Positions 46,125-54,815 of a DNA stretch of 64,000 nucleotides are shown one piece after another; the first letter of the stretch is position 1; every line of letters starts with the position of its first letter. Source of the DNA: an uncultured Sutterella sp. GTDB lineage: Bacteria; Pseudomonadota; Gammaproteobacteria; Burkholderiales; Burkholderiaceae_F. A program made the position numbers and the translations under genes. Below the pieces are notes generated by a model, which searched no databases, was not told the DNA's origin, and saw only the letters and a program-made list of their open reading frames with translations. The stretch spans positions 4,324 through 68,323 of the forward strand of contig UQUS01000005.1 in the NCBI GenBank assembly GCA_900544335.1, written 5' to 3'.

Positions 46125-47402
46125 TCAGTCTTTCTTATAACTCATGATGGCATTGAGCAGAATGGCGCCGAATGTCGCCGTTCCGATGCCGCCCAAAGAG
46201 AAGCCGCCGAGATTTAACGTAAAGTCTCCGCCGCCGAGAATCATCGTGACAGCCGCTACGATCAGGTTACGGTTCTGTCCGAAGTCAACCTGGTTGACAA
46301 CCCAAATCCGGGCACCAGCCACGGCAATCAAACCGAAGACAACCACCGAGCAACCGCCGAGCACGGGCTGCGGAATCGTCTGAATCAGAGCGCCGAACTT
46401 CGGAGAGAAGCCCAAGAGGATGGCAAAGCAGGCCGCGATGACAAAAAGTAGCGTCGAGTACACGCGGTTAGCGGCCATTACACCGATGTTTTCACCGTAG
46501 GTCGTCACACCGGTGCCGCCCACAGAGCCGGCGACGATCGTGGCAATACCGTCGGATAAGAACGCACGACCCATGTACGGGTCAAGGTTCCGACCGGTCA
46601 TGGCCGTCACCGCCTTGATGTGCCCGAGGTTTTCGGCAACCAGAATAATGACAACCGGGGCAATGAGGACGATGGCGTTTAACTGGAAGACCGGGGTCTT
46701 AAACGTCGGCAGTCCGAGCCAGGCCGCATTGGCAATGATGGAAAAGTCAATCGGCTTCCCAAGACCCATGCCGTTCGTGAGAATCGCATAGATGATGTAA
46801 GCAATGGCCAGGCCGACCAAAATCAGCAGTTTTTGCATCAGACCGCGTGTGTAGACGGCAACAAGACCGACGCTCAAGACCGTAAACAGGGCCATGCAGC
46901 ATTCGAACGTTCCGCTACCGCATCCGCGCACGGCTGTGGGCGCCAGATTCAAGCCGATGACGGCTACAACCGCACCCGTGACGACCGGCGGCATCATTTT
47001 TTCAATCCAACTGACACCGGTTGCCATCACAATCAGACCGACGATGGCGTAAATAATGCCGCATACGACGATGCCGCCCAAAGCAACAGAAATGTTGGCA
47101 TTGGCACCGGACCCGGCAACATAGCCGGTGGCCGCGATGACGACACCGATGAAGGCAAACGAGGAACCGAGGTAACTCGGGACGTGTCCGCCGACGATTA
47201 GGAAGAACAGCAACGTTCCGACGCCGCTCATTAACACGGCAACGTTCGGATCAAAACCCATCAAAATGGGGGCAAGAATCGTCGACCCGAACATCGCAAC
47301 GACGTGTTGCAAGCCCAAGGCGACCATTTGATTTGCGGGAAGGCGTTCATCAGGAGCGATGACGCCGTCGGTTTTGAGTTTCCATTGCGGAAAGTAACTC
47401 AT
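46125..47402 (-). CDS. uraA: Uracil:H+ symporter UraA (NCS2 family)
   Basis: UraA imports uracil with protons. The 425-residue protein has the 14-segment NCS2 pattern. Recognisable motifs are LGLQHVVAMFGSTILAP near residue 28, PSYLGSSFAFIG near residue 75, and the second-half segment AVTAMTGRNLDPYMGRA. The ATG at 47402 is chosen because ggaga lies upstream on the minus strand; the longer frame to 47456 has no family support. An inverted repeat lies in its leader. Confidence 0.93.
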   Translation of the reverse strand: MSYFPQWKLKTDGVIAPDERLPANQMVALGLQHVVAMFGSTILAPILMGFDPNVAVLMSGVGTLLFFLIVGGHVPSYLGSSFAFIGVVIAATGYVAGSGANANISVALGGIVVCGIIYAIVGLIVMATGVSWIEKMMPPVVTGAVVAVIGLNLAPTAVRGCGSGTFECCMALFTVLSVGLVAVYTRGLMQKLLILVGLAIAYIIYAILTNGMGLGKPIDFSIIANAAWLGLPTFKTPVFQLNAIVLIAPVVIILVAENLGHIKAVTAMTGRNLDPYMGRAFLSDGIATIVAGSVGGTGVTTYGENIGVMAANRVYSTLLFVIAACFAILLGFSPKFGALIQTIPQPVLGGCSVVVFGLIAVAGARIWVVNQVDFGQNRNLIVAAVTMILGGGDFTLNLGGFSLGGIGTATFGAILLNAIMSYKKD

Positions 47403-47430
47403 AATAATTTTTCTCCATGACAGAAGTCCA

Positions 47431-47550
47431 CCTCGAACGACACTTTCGAGGGCCACTTACTGAGGCGCAATTGTATTGACAGCACTCCGAGAAATAAAGA
47501 GAAAAATGGAAAATCTTCTGCGTTAAGTTAAAAAATCGTGAGAAATCACG
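47431..47550. promoter_or_regulatory. Stem-loops in the divergent uraA-prfC region
   Basis: The 290-base gap holds CCTCGAA (47431-47437) pairing with TTCGAGG (47445-47451), lying in the probable uraA leader. It also holds CGTGA-GAAA-TCACG (47537-47550), a short stem with a GAAA tetraloop, about 140 bases before prfC. A pyrimidine-dependent control of uraA is plausible, but no known leader class is recognised. Confidence 0.35.
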
Positions 47551-47692
47551 GTGGTTTTTCGGAAAAAAGACAGCTTTCCCGTTGCGGCGATGTTGCTCGA
47601 TGGAGGAAAATTGCACCCCGAAAGAAATCTGTTTAACGAAACGGTCCCTGATGCCCGACATGCAAAAGGGACGTTTTTAATCGCACTGATAA

Positions 47693-49291
47693 ATGCCATT
47701 GCCTCTGATTGAATCCGAAGTACGACGCCGTCGTACGTTTGCCATTATTTCGCACCCGGACGCCGGAAAAACAACATTAACCGAGAAATTGCTTCTTTTC
47801 GGAGGGGCGATTCAGCTTGCCGGTGCCGTCAAGGGGCGCAAAGCCACCCGCCATGCCACCAGTGACTGGATGCAAGTCGAGCAGCAACGCGGAATTTCCG
47901 TGACAAGCTCGGTGATGCAGTTCGAGTATGAAGGACACATCATCAATCTACTGGACACGCCGGGGCATGAAGACTTTTCCGAAGATACCTACCGCGTTTT
48001 AACGGCCGTCGATTCGGCCGTGATGGTGATTGACGCGGCCAAGGGTGTCGAAGCGCAGACCATCAAACTCTTAAATGTTTGTCGTATGCGCAACACGCCG
48101 ATTATCACGTTTATCAACAAGATGGACCGTGAGGTCAGAAATCCCCTTGACCTATTAGATGAAATCGAAAGCGTGCTGCACCTTTCGTGCGTTCCGATTA
48201 CTTGGCCGATCGGTATGGGGAAAACGTTTCGCGGCGTTTTTTCGCTTCCTAAGAATCGTTTGGTGCGGTTTGCCCCGGGGCAAGACCATTTGGGCGGACA
48301 AACCGAACTAATCGAAGGGCTCGACAACCCGCGACTTGACGAACTCTATCCGATGGAAATCGGTCAAGTGCGTGATGCCGTCGAGCTGATTCAGGGCGCG
48401 AGCGAACCCTTTGATTTGGAAAAATTCCTGCATGCCGAGCAAAGCCCGGTGTTTTTCGGATCCGGAATTAATAATTTCGGCGTCAAAGATGTGTTGGAAG
48501 CGCTCGTTCAATGGGCGCCTGCTCCGCTCGGTCGCGATGCCGGGACTCGTCGCGTGGAACCGACGGAGGCGGACTTTACCGGGTTTGTCTTTAAGATTCA
48601 GGCCAATATGGACCCGCGTCATCGGGACCGCATTGCCTTCTTGCGTGTGTGTTCCGGCAAATACGAGCCCGGCATGAAAGTCGAGCACGTCCGTCTTGAG
48701 CGGGAAATGAAGATACAAAATGCGCTGACGTTTATGGCCAATGAGCGCATTCATATGCAACACGCCTATGCCGGGGACATCATCGGGATTTATAACCACG
48801 GGCAACTACACATCGGCGATACGCTCACCTGCGGGGAAAAACTTGGATTTACGGGGATTCCGTACTTTGCCCCCGAACTCTTTCGTTCGGCACGCGCCAA
48901 AGATCCCTTGAAGGGGAAGCAACTTCATCAGGGACTTAAAGAACTCGGAGAGGAGGGCGCGATTCAGGTTTTTGAGGGCGAATTCGGTAACTTAATGCTC
49001 GGAGCCGTCGGTCCATTACAATTTGAAATTGTGGCGCAACGACTGGCAACCGAGTACCGTGTCGATGCCATTTATGAGGCAACAGACGTGTCAACGGCAA
49101 GATGGCTTGTCTTCCCGAACGAGGAAACGCGTAAGCAGTTTTGTACCGAGCAGGCATCACGCCTTGCCAAAGATAGCGAAGGCAATACTTGCTATATGGC
49201 TACGTCCATCTATAACCTTCAGACAACGATGAAGCATTGGCCGCAAGTCCAGTTCAGAACAACACGGGAACAAGGCCAAAAATTCGATTAA
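47693..49291 (+). CDS. prfC: Peptide chain release factor 3
   Basis: RF3 is a GTPase that recycles RF1 and RF2 from the ribosome. The 532-residue protein is the expected length. GTPase motifs are SHPDAGKTTLTEKLL (P-loop), RGISVTSSVM (switch I), DTPGHEDFSEDTYRVL (switch II) and INKMDRE. The ATG at 47693 begins MPLPLIESEVRRRRTFAI. Confidence 0.97.
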   Translation: MPLPLIESEVRRRRTFAIISHPDAGKTTLTEKLLLFGGAIQLAGAVKGRKATRHATSDWMQVEQQRGISVTSSVMQFEYEGHIINLLDTPGHEDFSEDTYRVLTAVDSAVMVIDAAKGVEAQTIKLLNVCRMRNTPIITFINKMDREVRNPLDLLDEIESVLHLSCVPITWPIGMGKTFRGVFSLPKNRLVRFAPGQDHLGGQTELIEGLDNPRLDELYPMEIGQVRDAVELIQGASEPFDLEKFLHAEQSPVFFGSGINNFGVKDVLEALVQWAPAPLGRDAGTRRVEPTEADFTGFVFKIQANMDPRHRDRIAFLRVCSGKYEPGMKVEHVRLEREMKIQNALTFMANERIHMQHAYAGDIIGIYNHGQLHIGDTLTCGEKLGFTGIPYFAPELFRSARAKDPLKGKQLHQGLKELGEEGAIQVFEGEFGNLMLGAVGPLQFEIVAQRLATEYRVDAIYEATDVSTARWLVFPNEETRKQFCTEQASRLAKDSEGNTCYMATSIYNLQTTMKHWPQVQFRTTREQGQKFD

Positions 49292-49308
49292 CGGAGCAGG
49301 AGGCCCCT

Positions 49309-50508
49309 ATGACGGAAGTCTTTGCAAATGTTCAGGCAGCGGCGCCGGATGCCATTCTCGGCGTGACGGCCAAGTATCTGGCCGATCCCCGTCCCGAGAA
49401 AGTCAATCTCGGGGTCGGTCTGTATTTGGACGAAACGGGTAAGCCCAAAGTGCTCGATGTCGTGCGCGAGGAGCAAGAGGCGTTGATTGAGGCAGGATTG
49501 CCGAATACGTACCTACCGATTCGGGGACTTCCGGCATATCGAGACCTGACGCAAAAGATGGTTTTCGGCGAGCAAAGCGAGGTGGTGCAATCGGGACGCG
49601 CCTGTACGATTCAGGCCTTAGGTGGAACGGGAGCCATTAAGCTTGCGGCGGACTTTATGCGTAACGTATGCGGCGCAACGGTCGGGGCCTCGAGTGACCC
49701 GACGTGGGGTAACCACGACGGCATCATGCGTCTTGCCGGAATGCAGGTTCAAAAGTATCGCTACTACGATGCGGCGCATTTTTGTGTGGACTTTTCCGGA
49801 ATGCTCGAGGATGTGGCGAAGCTTCCTGCCGGAGCCATGCCGATTTTCCACTCGTGCTGCCACAACCCGACCGGGTACGATTTGACTCTCGAGCAGTGGA
49901 CACAATTACTTGAGTTATGCCGTTCACACGGATTGGTTCCGCTTCTGGATATGGCCTATCAGGGCTTTCGGGACGGACTTGATGCAGATGCGGCGGCGAT
50001 TCGTCTTTTTGCCGAGTCGGATTTGGATTTCCTTGTGGCTACGTCCTACTCCAAGAGTTTCGGTCTATACAGCGAACGCGTCGGGGCTCTGACGGTTGTC
50101 ACCGGCTCGAAAAAACAAGCCGATGCAGTAACGACTCGAATCGAAGCACTGGCCCGTGCGAACTACTCCAATCCTCCGTCATTCGGTAGTCGCATCGTAG
50201 CGGGCGTGCTCGCCGATCCGGCAAAGCGCGCGCGTTGGGAGGTCGAACTTGCAGCCATGCGTGACAGAATTTGCGCAATGCGGCACGCATTGGTTCAAGA
50301 AACGGAAAAGATCGGAGCCAAACGCGACTTTAGTTTTGTCACGCGTCAGGGCGGAATGTTCTCCTTTACGGGCTTTACACCCGAGCAGATGGACCGTCTG
50401 GCAACCGAGTTCGGCATCTATGCCGTGCGCAACGGCCGTATCTGCATTTGCGGGCTGAATACGTCGAACGTAGCGTACGTGGCCAGGGCCTTTGCCGCCG
50501 TTCTTTAA
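49309..50508 (+). CDS. Aspartate/aromatic amino-acid aminotransferase (class I)
   Basis: This 399-residue PLP enzyme belongs to the AspC/TyrB group, which moves amino groups between dicarboxylic or aromatic amino acids and 2-oxoglutarate. PLP motifs are SCCHNPTGYDL near residues 185-195 and the Schiff-base Lys in TSYSKSFGLYSERVGAL near residue 248. The terminal GRICICGLN matches the Arg-containing substrate region. The ATG at 49309 follows a strong ribosome site, ggagcaggagg. Aromatic versus aspartate specificity cannot be settled by eye. It follows prfC by 17 bases. Confidence 0.9.
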   Translation: MTEVFANVQAAAPDAILGVTAKYLADPRPEKVNLGVGLYLDETGKPKVLDVVREEQEALIEAGLPNTYLPIRGLPAYRDLTQKMVFGEQSEVVQSGRACTIQALGGTGAIKLAADFMRNVCGATVGASSDPTWGNHDGIMRLAGMQVQKYRYYDAAHFCVDFSGMLEDVAKLPAGAMPIFHSCCHNPTGYDLTLEQWTQLLELCRSHGLVPLLDMAYQGFRDGLDADAAAIRLFAESDLDFLVATSYSKSFGLYSERVGALTVVTGSKKQADAVTTRIEALARANYSNPPSFGSRIVAGVLADPAKRARWEVELAAMRDRICAMRHALVQETEKIGAKRDFSFVTRQGGMFSFTGFTPEQMDRLATEFGIYAVRNGRICICGLNTSNVAYVARAFAAVL

Positions 50509-50529
50509 CGCAGCAAAAGCACCGAAGAA

Positions 50530-51645
50530 TCAGAGCAACTCGAGGAACTTCTTGAGCATTAAAGAACGTTCCTCGACGGTATCGAGGCGCAGGTATTCGT
50601 GGTCGGTATGGTAACCGCCGCCCGAAGGACCGCAGCCGTCGATAACGGGGGTTCCCATCAAGGCTAAGTTGTTGCCGTCCGAGGCGCCCCCGGCCTCGAC
50701 AAACTCCGCCGTAAAGCCCACCTCCCGGGCTGCGGCGGACATTTTTTCGACCAAGGCCTTTGTGGCATCGGAAAAGGGCATCGCCGCTTTAAACGTATTT
50801 TGTTCAAACGTCGTGACGATATCTTCGCCCCAATTACGAGCGGCAAGTTCCTTTAAAGCGGCCTTCTGGCGTTGTTGTTCCTCGTTGGTCCAGTAGCGGG
50901 TATCGAATTCCACATAGGCGTTTTCCGGAATGACGTTACTGACGGTCCCTGAGTGCAAGATGCCGGCCGTAATGGTCGAGCCGTTTTTAAAGTCATTGAG
51001 TTTGTCCGCTTCTAAAACAAAACGCGCGGCGGCTAAAAGCGCACTGCGACCGTCCTGGGGGTTGTTGCCGGCATGGGCGGCGCGGCCCGTAAATTTCACC
51101 GTATAGATGGAAATTCCCTTGCGAGCACGCACAAGTTCTCCGTTGGGACGTGCAGCCTCGCAGACAAGGGCGCAGTCGGATTTTTCGCCGAGCGCGGAAA
51201 GCCACGAGTCGGAGAAAAGCGACCCGGTTTCCTCATCCGGGTTATAGGCAACGGCAATGGAAAGACGCTCTAAGTCTTCGGGACGCGCCATCTTCAGAGC
51301 ATAAAAGATGGAAAGAACACCGGCTTTGCAGTCAGCGCATCCCGGTCCGCGCGCTAAAAAGCCCTCGATGGAAAAGGGGCGTGCAGCAGCTGTTCCGTCC
51401 GGAAAGACCGTATCGAGGTGTGCATTAAAAAGAACATCGTAATGGGTGGCATCGGGTTTGTTACGCGCCAGAAGCCCGGCGCCGACACGCGGTCCGAAAT
51501 CGACGAGTTCACACGTAAAGCCGATGGACTCAAAGTGGCCTTTCATAATCTGCGCTGCACGCGTCACGCCGGCCGTATTGGCCGTTCCGGCATCGAGGTT
51601 CACGAGCTCTCTGAGATCTTCAATGTATTCCTTTAAAAAAGACAT
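50530..51645 (-). CDS. M20-family peptidase, CPG2/glutamate carboxypeptidase-like
   Basis: This 371-residue zinc peptidase resembles carboxypeptidase G2 (removes C-terminal Glu). Metal-site motifs are FNAHLDTVFP (His), GPGCADCKAG (Asp), NPDEETGS (Glu) and GGYHTDHEYL (His). A dimerisation domain (about 180-290, with AAHAGNNPQDGRSA) is present. The ATG at 51645 follows ggaga. There is no signal peptide, so it should be cytoplasmic. It converges with the aminotransferase and is divergent from gph; it is a second M20 enzyme in this window. Confidence 0.88.
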   Translation of the reverse strand: MSFLKEYIEDLRELVNLDAGTANTAGVTRAAQIMKGHFESIGFTCELVDFGPRVGAGLLARNKPDATHYDVLFNAHLDTVFPDGTAAARPFSIEGFLARGPGCADCKAGVLSIFYALKMARPEDLERLSIAVAYNPDEETGSLFSDSWLSALGEKSDCALVCEAARPNGELVRARKGISIYTVKFTGRAAHAGNNPQDGRSALLAAARFVLEADKLNDFKNGSTITAGILHSGTVSNVIPENAYVEFDTRYWTNEEQQRQKAALKELAARNWGEDIVTTFEQNTFKAAMPFSDATKALVEKMSAAAREVGFTAEFVEAGGASDGNNLALMGTPVIDGCGPSGGGYHTDHEYLRLDTVEERSLMLKKFLELL

Positions 51646-51723
51646 CGGCGTCTCCGGGATAAAAAGTCGGTGGGGCAAAGTTTAGAATTGAGCCGCTCAA
51701 AATGGTGCAAACGAAGGAAACAA

Positions 51724-52410
51724 ATGCAAATCAAAGCGGTTTTATTTGACTTGGATGGTACGCTCATCGATACGATTCCCGATTTGACCTACGGGTTAAA
51801 CCAAATGCTCAAGGGGTTGGACAAGCCCCCGCTTACGACAGGTCAGGTTTCGTCCATGGTCGGACGCGGCGTTATCGACCTCATGGAAAATGTGTTTCGA
51901 GCGAGCCGCCTTGCCGTTCGTAGTGAGGCTATTAATAAGGCGATTTCCGTTTACTGCGACATCATGGTTCGAAGCGGAAGTTCGCACAGCACCGTGTTTC
52001 CCGACGTTTTCGAGAGCCTTGCCAGACTGAGGACAAGCGGGATGAAAGTTGCCATTGTCACCAACAAACCGCGCAGTATGACCGAGGCCATCGTTCGGGA
52101 AAAAGACCTTGTCGGGCGCGTCGATTGCGTGGTTGCAGCCGGCGATGCCGCGACCGTAAAACCCCATCCGGAAATGCTCTGGTTTGCTTGCGACAAACTC
52201 GGCGTGCCCCGAAACGAGGCCGTCATGGTCGGCGACAGTTCCAACGATGCCTTGGCCGCACAAAGCGCAGGGATGCCGGTGTACCTGGTGACAACCGGCT
52301 ATAACGGCAGTGAACCGGTGGATTGCTGGGCTAAAGAAAACGGATTTAACCGCGTATTCGGAAACATTCGCGGTGTGACCGACAGCATCCTTAATCGGCC
52401 GCAAGGTTAA
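51724..52410 (+). CDS. gph: Phosphoglycolate phosphatase
   Basis: Gph removes phosphate from 2-phosphoglycolate. The 228-residue HAD enzyme has FDLDGTLIDT at residues 8-17, the middle Thr in VTNKPRSM near residue 114 and the acid motif VMVGDSSNDALAA near residue 177. The ATG at 51724 follows gaaggaa. Its last 20 bases overlap the tail of the convergent hydE. Other HAD phosphatase substrates are possible. Confidence 0.88.
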   Translation: MQIKAVLFDLDGTLIDTIPDLTYGLNQMLKGLDKPPLTTGQVSSMVGRGVIDLMENVFRASRLAVRSEAINKAISVYCDIMVRSGSSHSTVFPDVFESLARLRTSGMKVAIVTNKPRSMTEAIVREKDLVGRVDCVVAAGDAATVKPHPEMLWFACDKLGVPRNEAVMVGDSSNDALAAQSAGMPVYLVTTGYNGSEPVDCWAKENGFNRVFGNIRGVTDSILNRPQG

Positions 52411-53515
52411 AGCGTGCGCGAAAGTGTGCCGAGGACCCGAGACGGAACTTGGCCACGCGTCGACCGGTGCTCTCGATGTCTTTTTCAAGGACAGCAAGAG
52501 GGATTTGCTCTTGTTCTGCTTCGGTTTTCTTGCGGTACAGTCGATAGTTGACGCGAGCGCGCGTCGGGGTCAGATTCGGCATCACGACATTGCAACCGGC
52601 GCCGATTCCGAGAACGCGTCCGCCGGGCACAAGTGATTCCAGTGCCGTTGCCGCCGCAATGTTGCAAGTCGGGAACATCAAGCGGGTGACGGCCAGCATA
52701 TTCAGGGTCAGCGTTAAAAGCTGCTTTTTTTCCATCATGCCGTCGGCATGCATATCGCCGCCCTCGCTTTCAATGTACGGCCCCATGCCGAACATGTCGG
52801 CATCGATGCGCTCAAAGGCCCGTAAATCGGCGACAAGGTCCTCAACGGTTTGTCCCGGAATGCCGATCATGACGCCCGTGCCGACCTGATAGCCCGTCCG
52901 GCGCAAGTCCGATAGAGCCATGTACCGTTCGATTAAGGTTTTTCGGCGAGGTCCGTGACCGTGGATTGTCTCAAAGAGTTTCGGATTACTCGTTTCAAGG
53001 CGCAGCAAATACCGAAGTGCATTTCGGTTGCCGGAGGCCTTGGCCCAATACTCGTAGGTTTCGCAGGATTGTTCTCCGAAAGAGAGCGTTAATCCGCACC
53101 CGTCTTGAATGCCCATGGAAAGGCTCAGTGCGTGCAAATCGCGTAAAACATCGGCAATGAACTCGACAAACCGCGCATCGTCGCGTTCTCCGCTTTGTAA
53201 GGCAAGCGAGTAGTAGCCGGCACGAAAACTCCGTTCGGCCGCCTGAAGAATTTCTTCTTTGGTAAGCGTGTAGCGCGTCAACGTGTGATTGCTCTTACGG
53301 ATTCCGCAATATCGGCAGTCGTAGACACATAGGTTACTCACTTCAATTAAGCCGCGCATATAAACGGCATTGCCGAGGACGGCCTCGGTCCTTTTGTAGG
53401 CCTCGTCATAAAGCGCTCGGCATTCGGTCGGCTCTTGCAAGGTCAGTAACAGCGCAAGATCGCTATCGGTAAATGCCGTCTTTTCGAGCAGGGCTTTTAA
53501 GGCGGGCGTTGTCAT
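52391..53515 (-). CDS. hydE: [FeFe]-hydrogenase maturase HydE (radical SAM)
   Basis: HydE is a radical-SAM enzyme that processes the iron-cysteine complex made by HydG for the H-cluster. The 374-residue protein has the radical-SAM cluster motif CVYDCRYC near residues 62-69 and the family ending CNVVMPNLTPT. It overlaps the hydF end by four bases, ATGA, and its own end overlaps gph. HydE and HydF do not serve other known hydrogenases, so this implies an [FeFe] hydrogenase elsewhere in the genome. Confidence 0.9.
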   Translation of the reverse strand: MTTPALKALLEKTAFTDSDLALLLTLQEPTECRALYDEAYKRTEAVLGNAVYMRGLIEVSNLCVYDCRYCGIRKSNHTLTRYTLTKEEILQAAERSFRAGYYSLALQSGERDDARFVEFIADVLRDLHALSLSMGIQDGCGLTLSFGEQSCETYEYWAKASGNRNALRYLLRLETSNPKLFETIHGHGPRRKTLIERYMALSDLRRTGYQVGTGVMIGIPGQTVEDLVADLRAFERIDADMFGMGPYIESEGGDMHADGMMEKKQLLTLTLNMLAVTRLMFPTCNIAAATALESLVPGGRVLGIGAGCNVVMPNLTPTRARVNYRLYRKKTEAEQEQIPLAVLEKDIESTGRRVAKFRLGSSAHFRARFNLAAD

Positions 53516-54795
53516 GGGGCGAGCAATCCTTGTAAGCGAGCTTTTTCCTTGTTGTAGGCTTCAAGCGCTTGCGGATGCAAACTTAAAGCGCGCGTTAAAA
53601 CGCCTTGCAGAAAACTGATGGCAATTCCGTAATTTGTCATCGGAACGTTTTGTTCTTGTGCGGCGCGTAGTCGCGCAAGCATATGCCGGCGTGTGACCAC
53701 ACACCCTCCGCACTGGATGATGATTTTGTACGGCGTTAGATCCGACGGGAAGTCTTTTCCGACGACGACATCGGTTTTAAGCGGCCCGCCGATTGTTTGC
53801 GCGAGCCAGCGCGGAATCTTCTTGCGTCCGATGTCATCGGGTTGCGGATGGTGCGAACAGGTTTCACAAATCATAACTCGGTCGCCGGGTTTGAGTGTCG
53901 TAAGAGCCGCTGCGCCGCGCGCCAACGCTGTTAAATCCGACTTCATAACGGACATTTCAATGGAAAACGTCGTGACGGGAATGTTTTCGGGGACAACCGA
54001 CACCGCGTTGCGAACCACCTGGCTGTCGGTCATGACAAACGCCGGCGGCGTCTTTAAAGAAGCAAGGATTTGGGCGAGGCGATTTTCTCGAACGACCACA
54101 CATTGGGCATCGGCATCTAAGACGGAACGAACGGCTTGCACTTGCGGCAAGATTAAACGCCCTTTCGGTGCACCGGTATCGATTGGCGTGACAAGAACGA
54201 CCGTATCGCCCGGCTTGACAAGTCCGGAAAGAAAATCCGGATCGGGCTCGTGAAGCGTCGATAAAACACGCACCATCAGAGCGCGCAAAGCCTCAACACC
54301 CTCTCGGGTTTGTGCCGAGAGTTCACAAAACGCAATTTTGAAGGATTGTGCGCGGGCTCGAAGCGATTCGGAGAGCGGGACCGAGTCGATTTTGTTAAAG
54401 ACCAGAATGCTCGGCACGGATTGTTTGCGCGCCTTGGCAATTAAGTCTTCTTCCGCCTCTCCGAAGGTATCGGCCGTTGTGACAATGAGAGCCAAATCCA
54501 TCCAGGAAAAGACCGATTTGGAGCGCTCCGTGCGCTGCTCTCCGAGCGAGCCCGTGTCATCAATCCCTGCCGTATCAATGAAAACAACCGGTCCGAGCGG
54601 CGCAAACTCGGCCGCTTTTTCCACCGGATCGGTCGTTGTTCCGGCAACGGGGCTGACAATCGAGATGTCCTGACTAAGAAGCGCATTCATCAGAGAGGAC
54701 TTGCCGGCATTGCGTTTGCCGAACAGTCCGATGTGAAGGCGCAATCCCTTCGGGGTTTCCGTACGCGGATTCATCTTGACGGGAAATTCAGTCAT
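53512..54795 (-). CDS. hydF: [FeFe]-hydrogenase maturation GTPase HydF
   Basis: HydF is the GTPase scaffold on which the diiron subcluster is assembled before transfer to the hydrogenase. The 427-residue protein has a P-loop (GKRNAGKSSLMNAL), switch GTTTDPVEK and DTAGIDD. In the C-terminal Fe-S domain are CETCSHHPQPDDIGR and CGGCVV. The usual HCxxC motif reads QCGGC, so one conserved cluster-associated His is Gln. The gene is preceded by the HemN-like gene 20 bases upstream and overlaps hydE. Confidence 0.9.
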   Translation of the reverse strand: MTEFPVKMNPRTETPKGLRLHIGLFGKRNAGKSSLMNALLSQDISIVSPVAGTTTDPVEKAAEFAPLGPVVFIDTAGIDDTGSLGEQRTERSKSVFSWMDLALIVTTADTFGEAEEDLIAKARKQSVPSILVFNKIDSVPLSESLRARAQSFKIAFCELSAQTREGVEALRALMVRVLSTLHEPDPDFLSGLVKPGDTVVLVTPIDTGAPKGRLILPQVQAVRSVLDADAQCVVVRENRLAQILASLKTPPAFVMTDSQVVRNAVSVVPENIPVTTFSIEMSVMKSDLTALARGAAALTTLKPGDRVMICETCSHHPQPDDIGRKKIPRWLAQTIGGPLKTDVVVGKDFPSDLTPYKIIIQCGGCVVTRRHMLARLRAAQEQNVPMTNYGIAISFLQGVLTRALSLHPQALEAYNKEKARLQGLLAP

Positions 54796-54815
54796 CGGAA
54801 ACCTCCTCGGGTTTA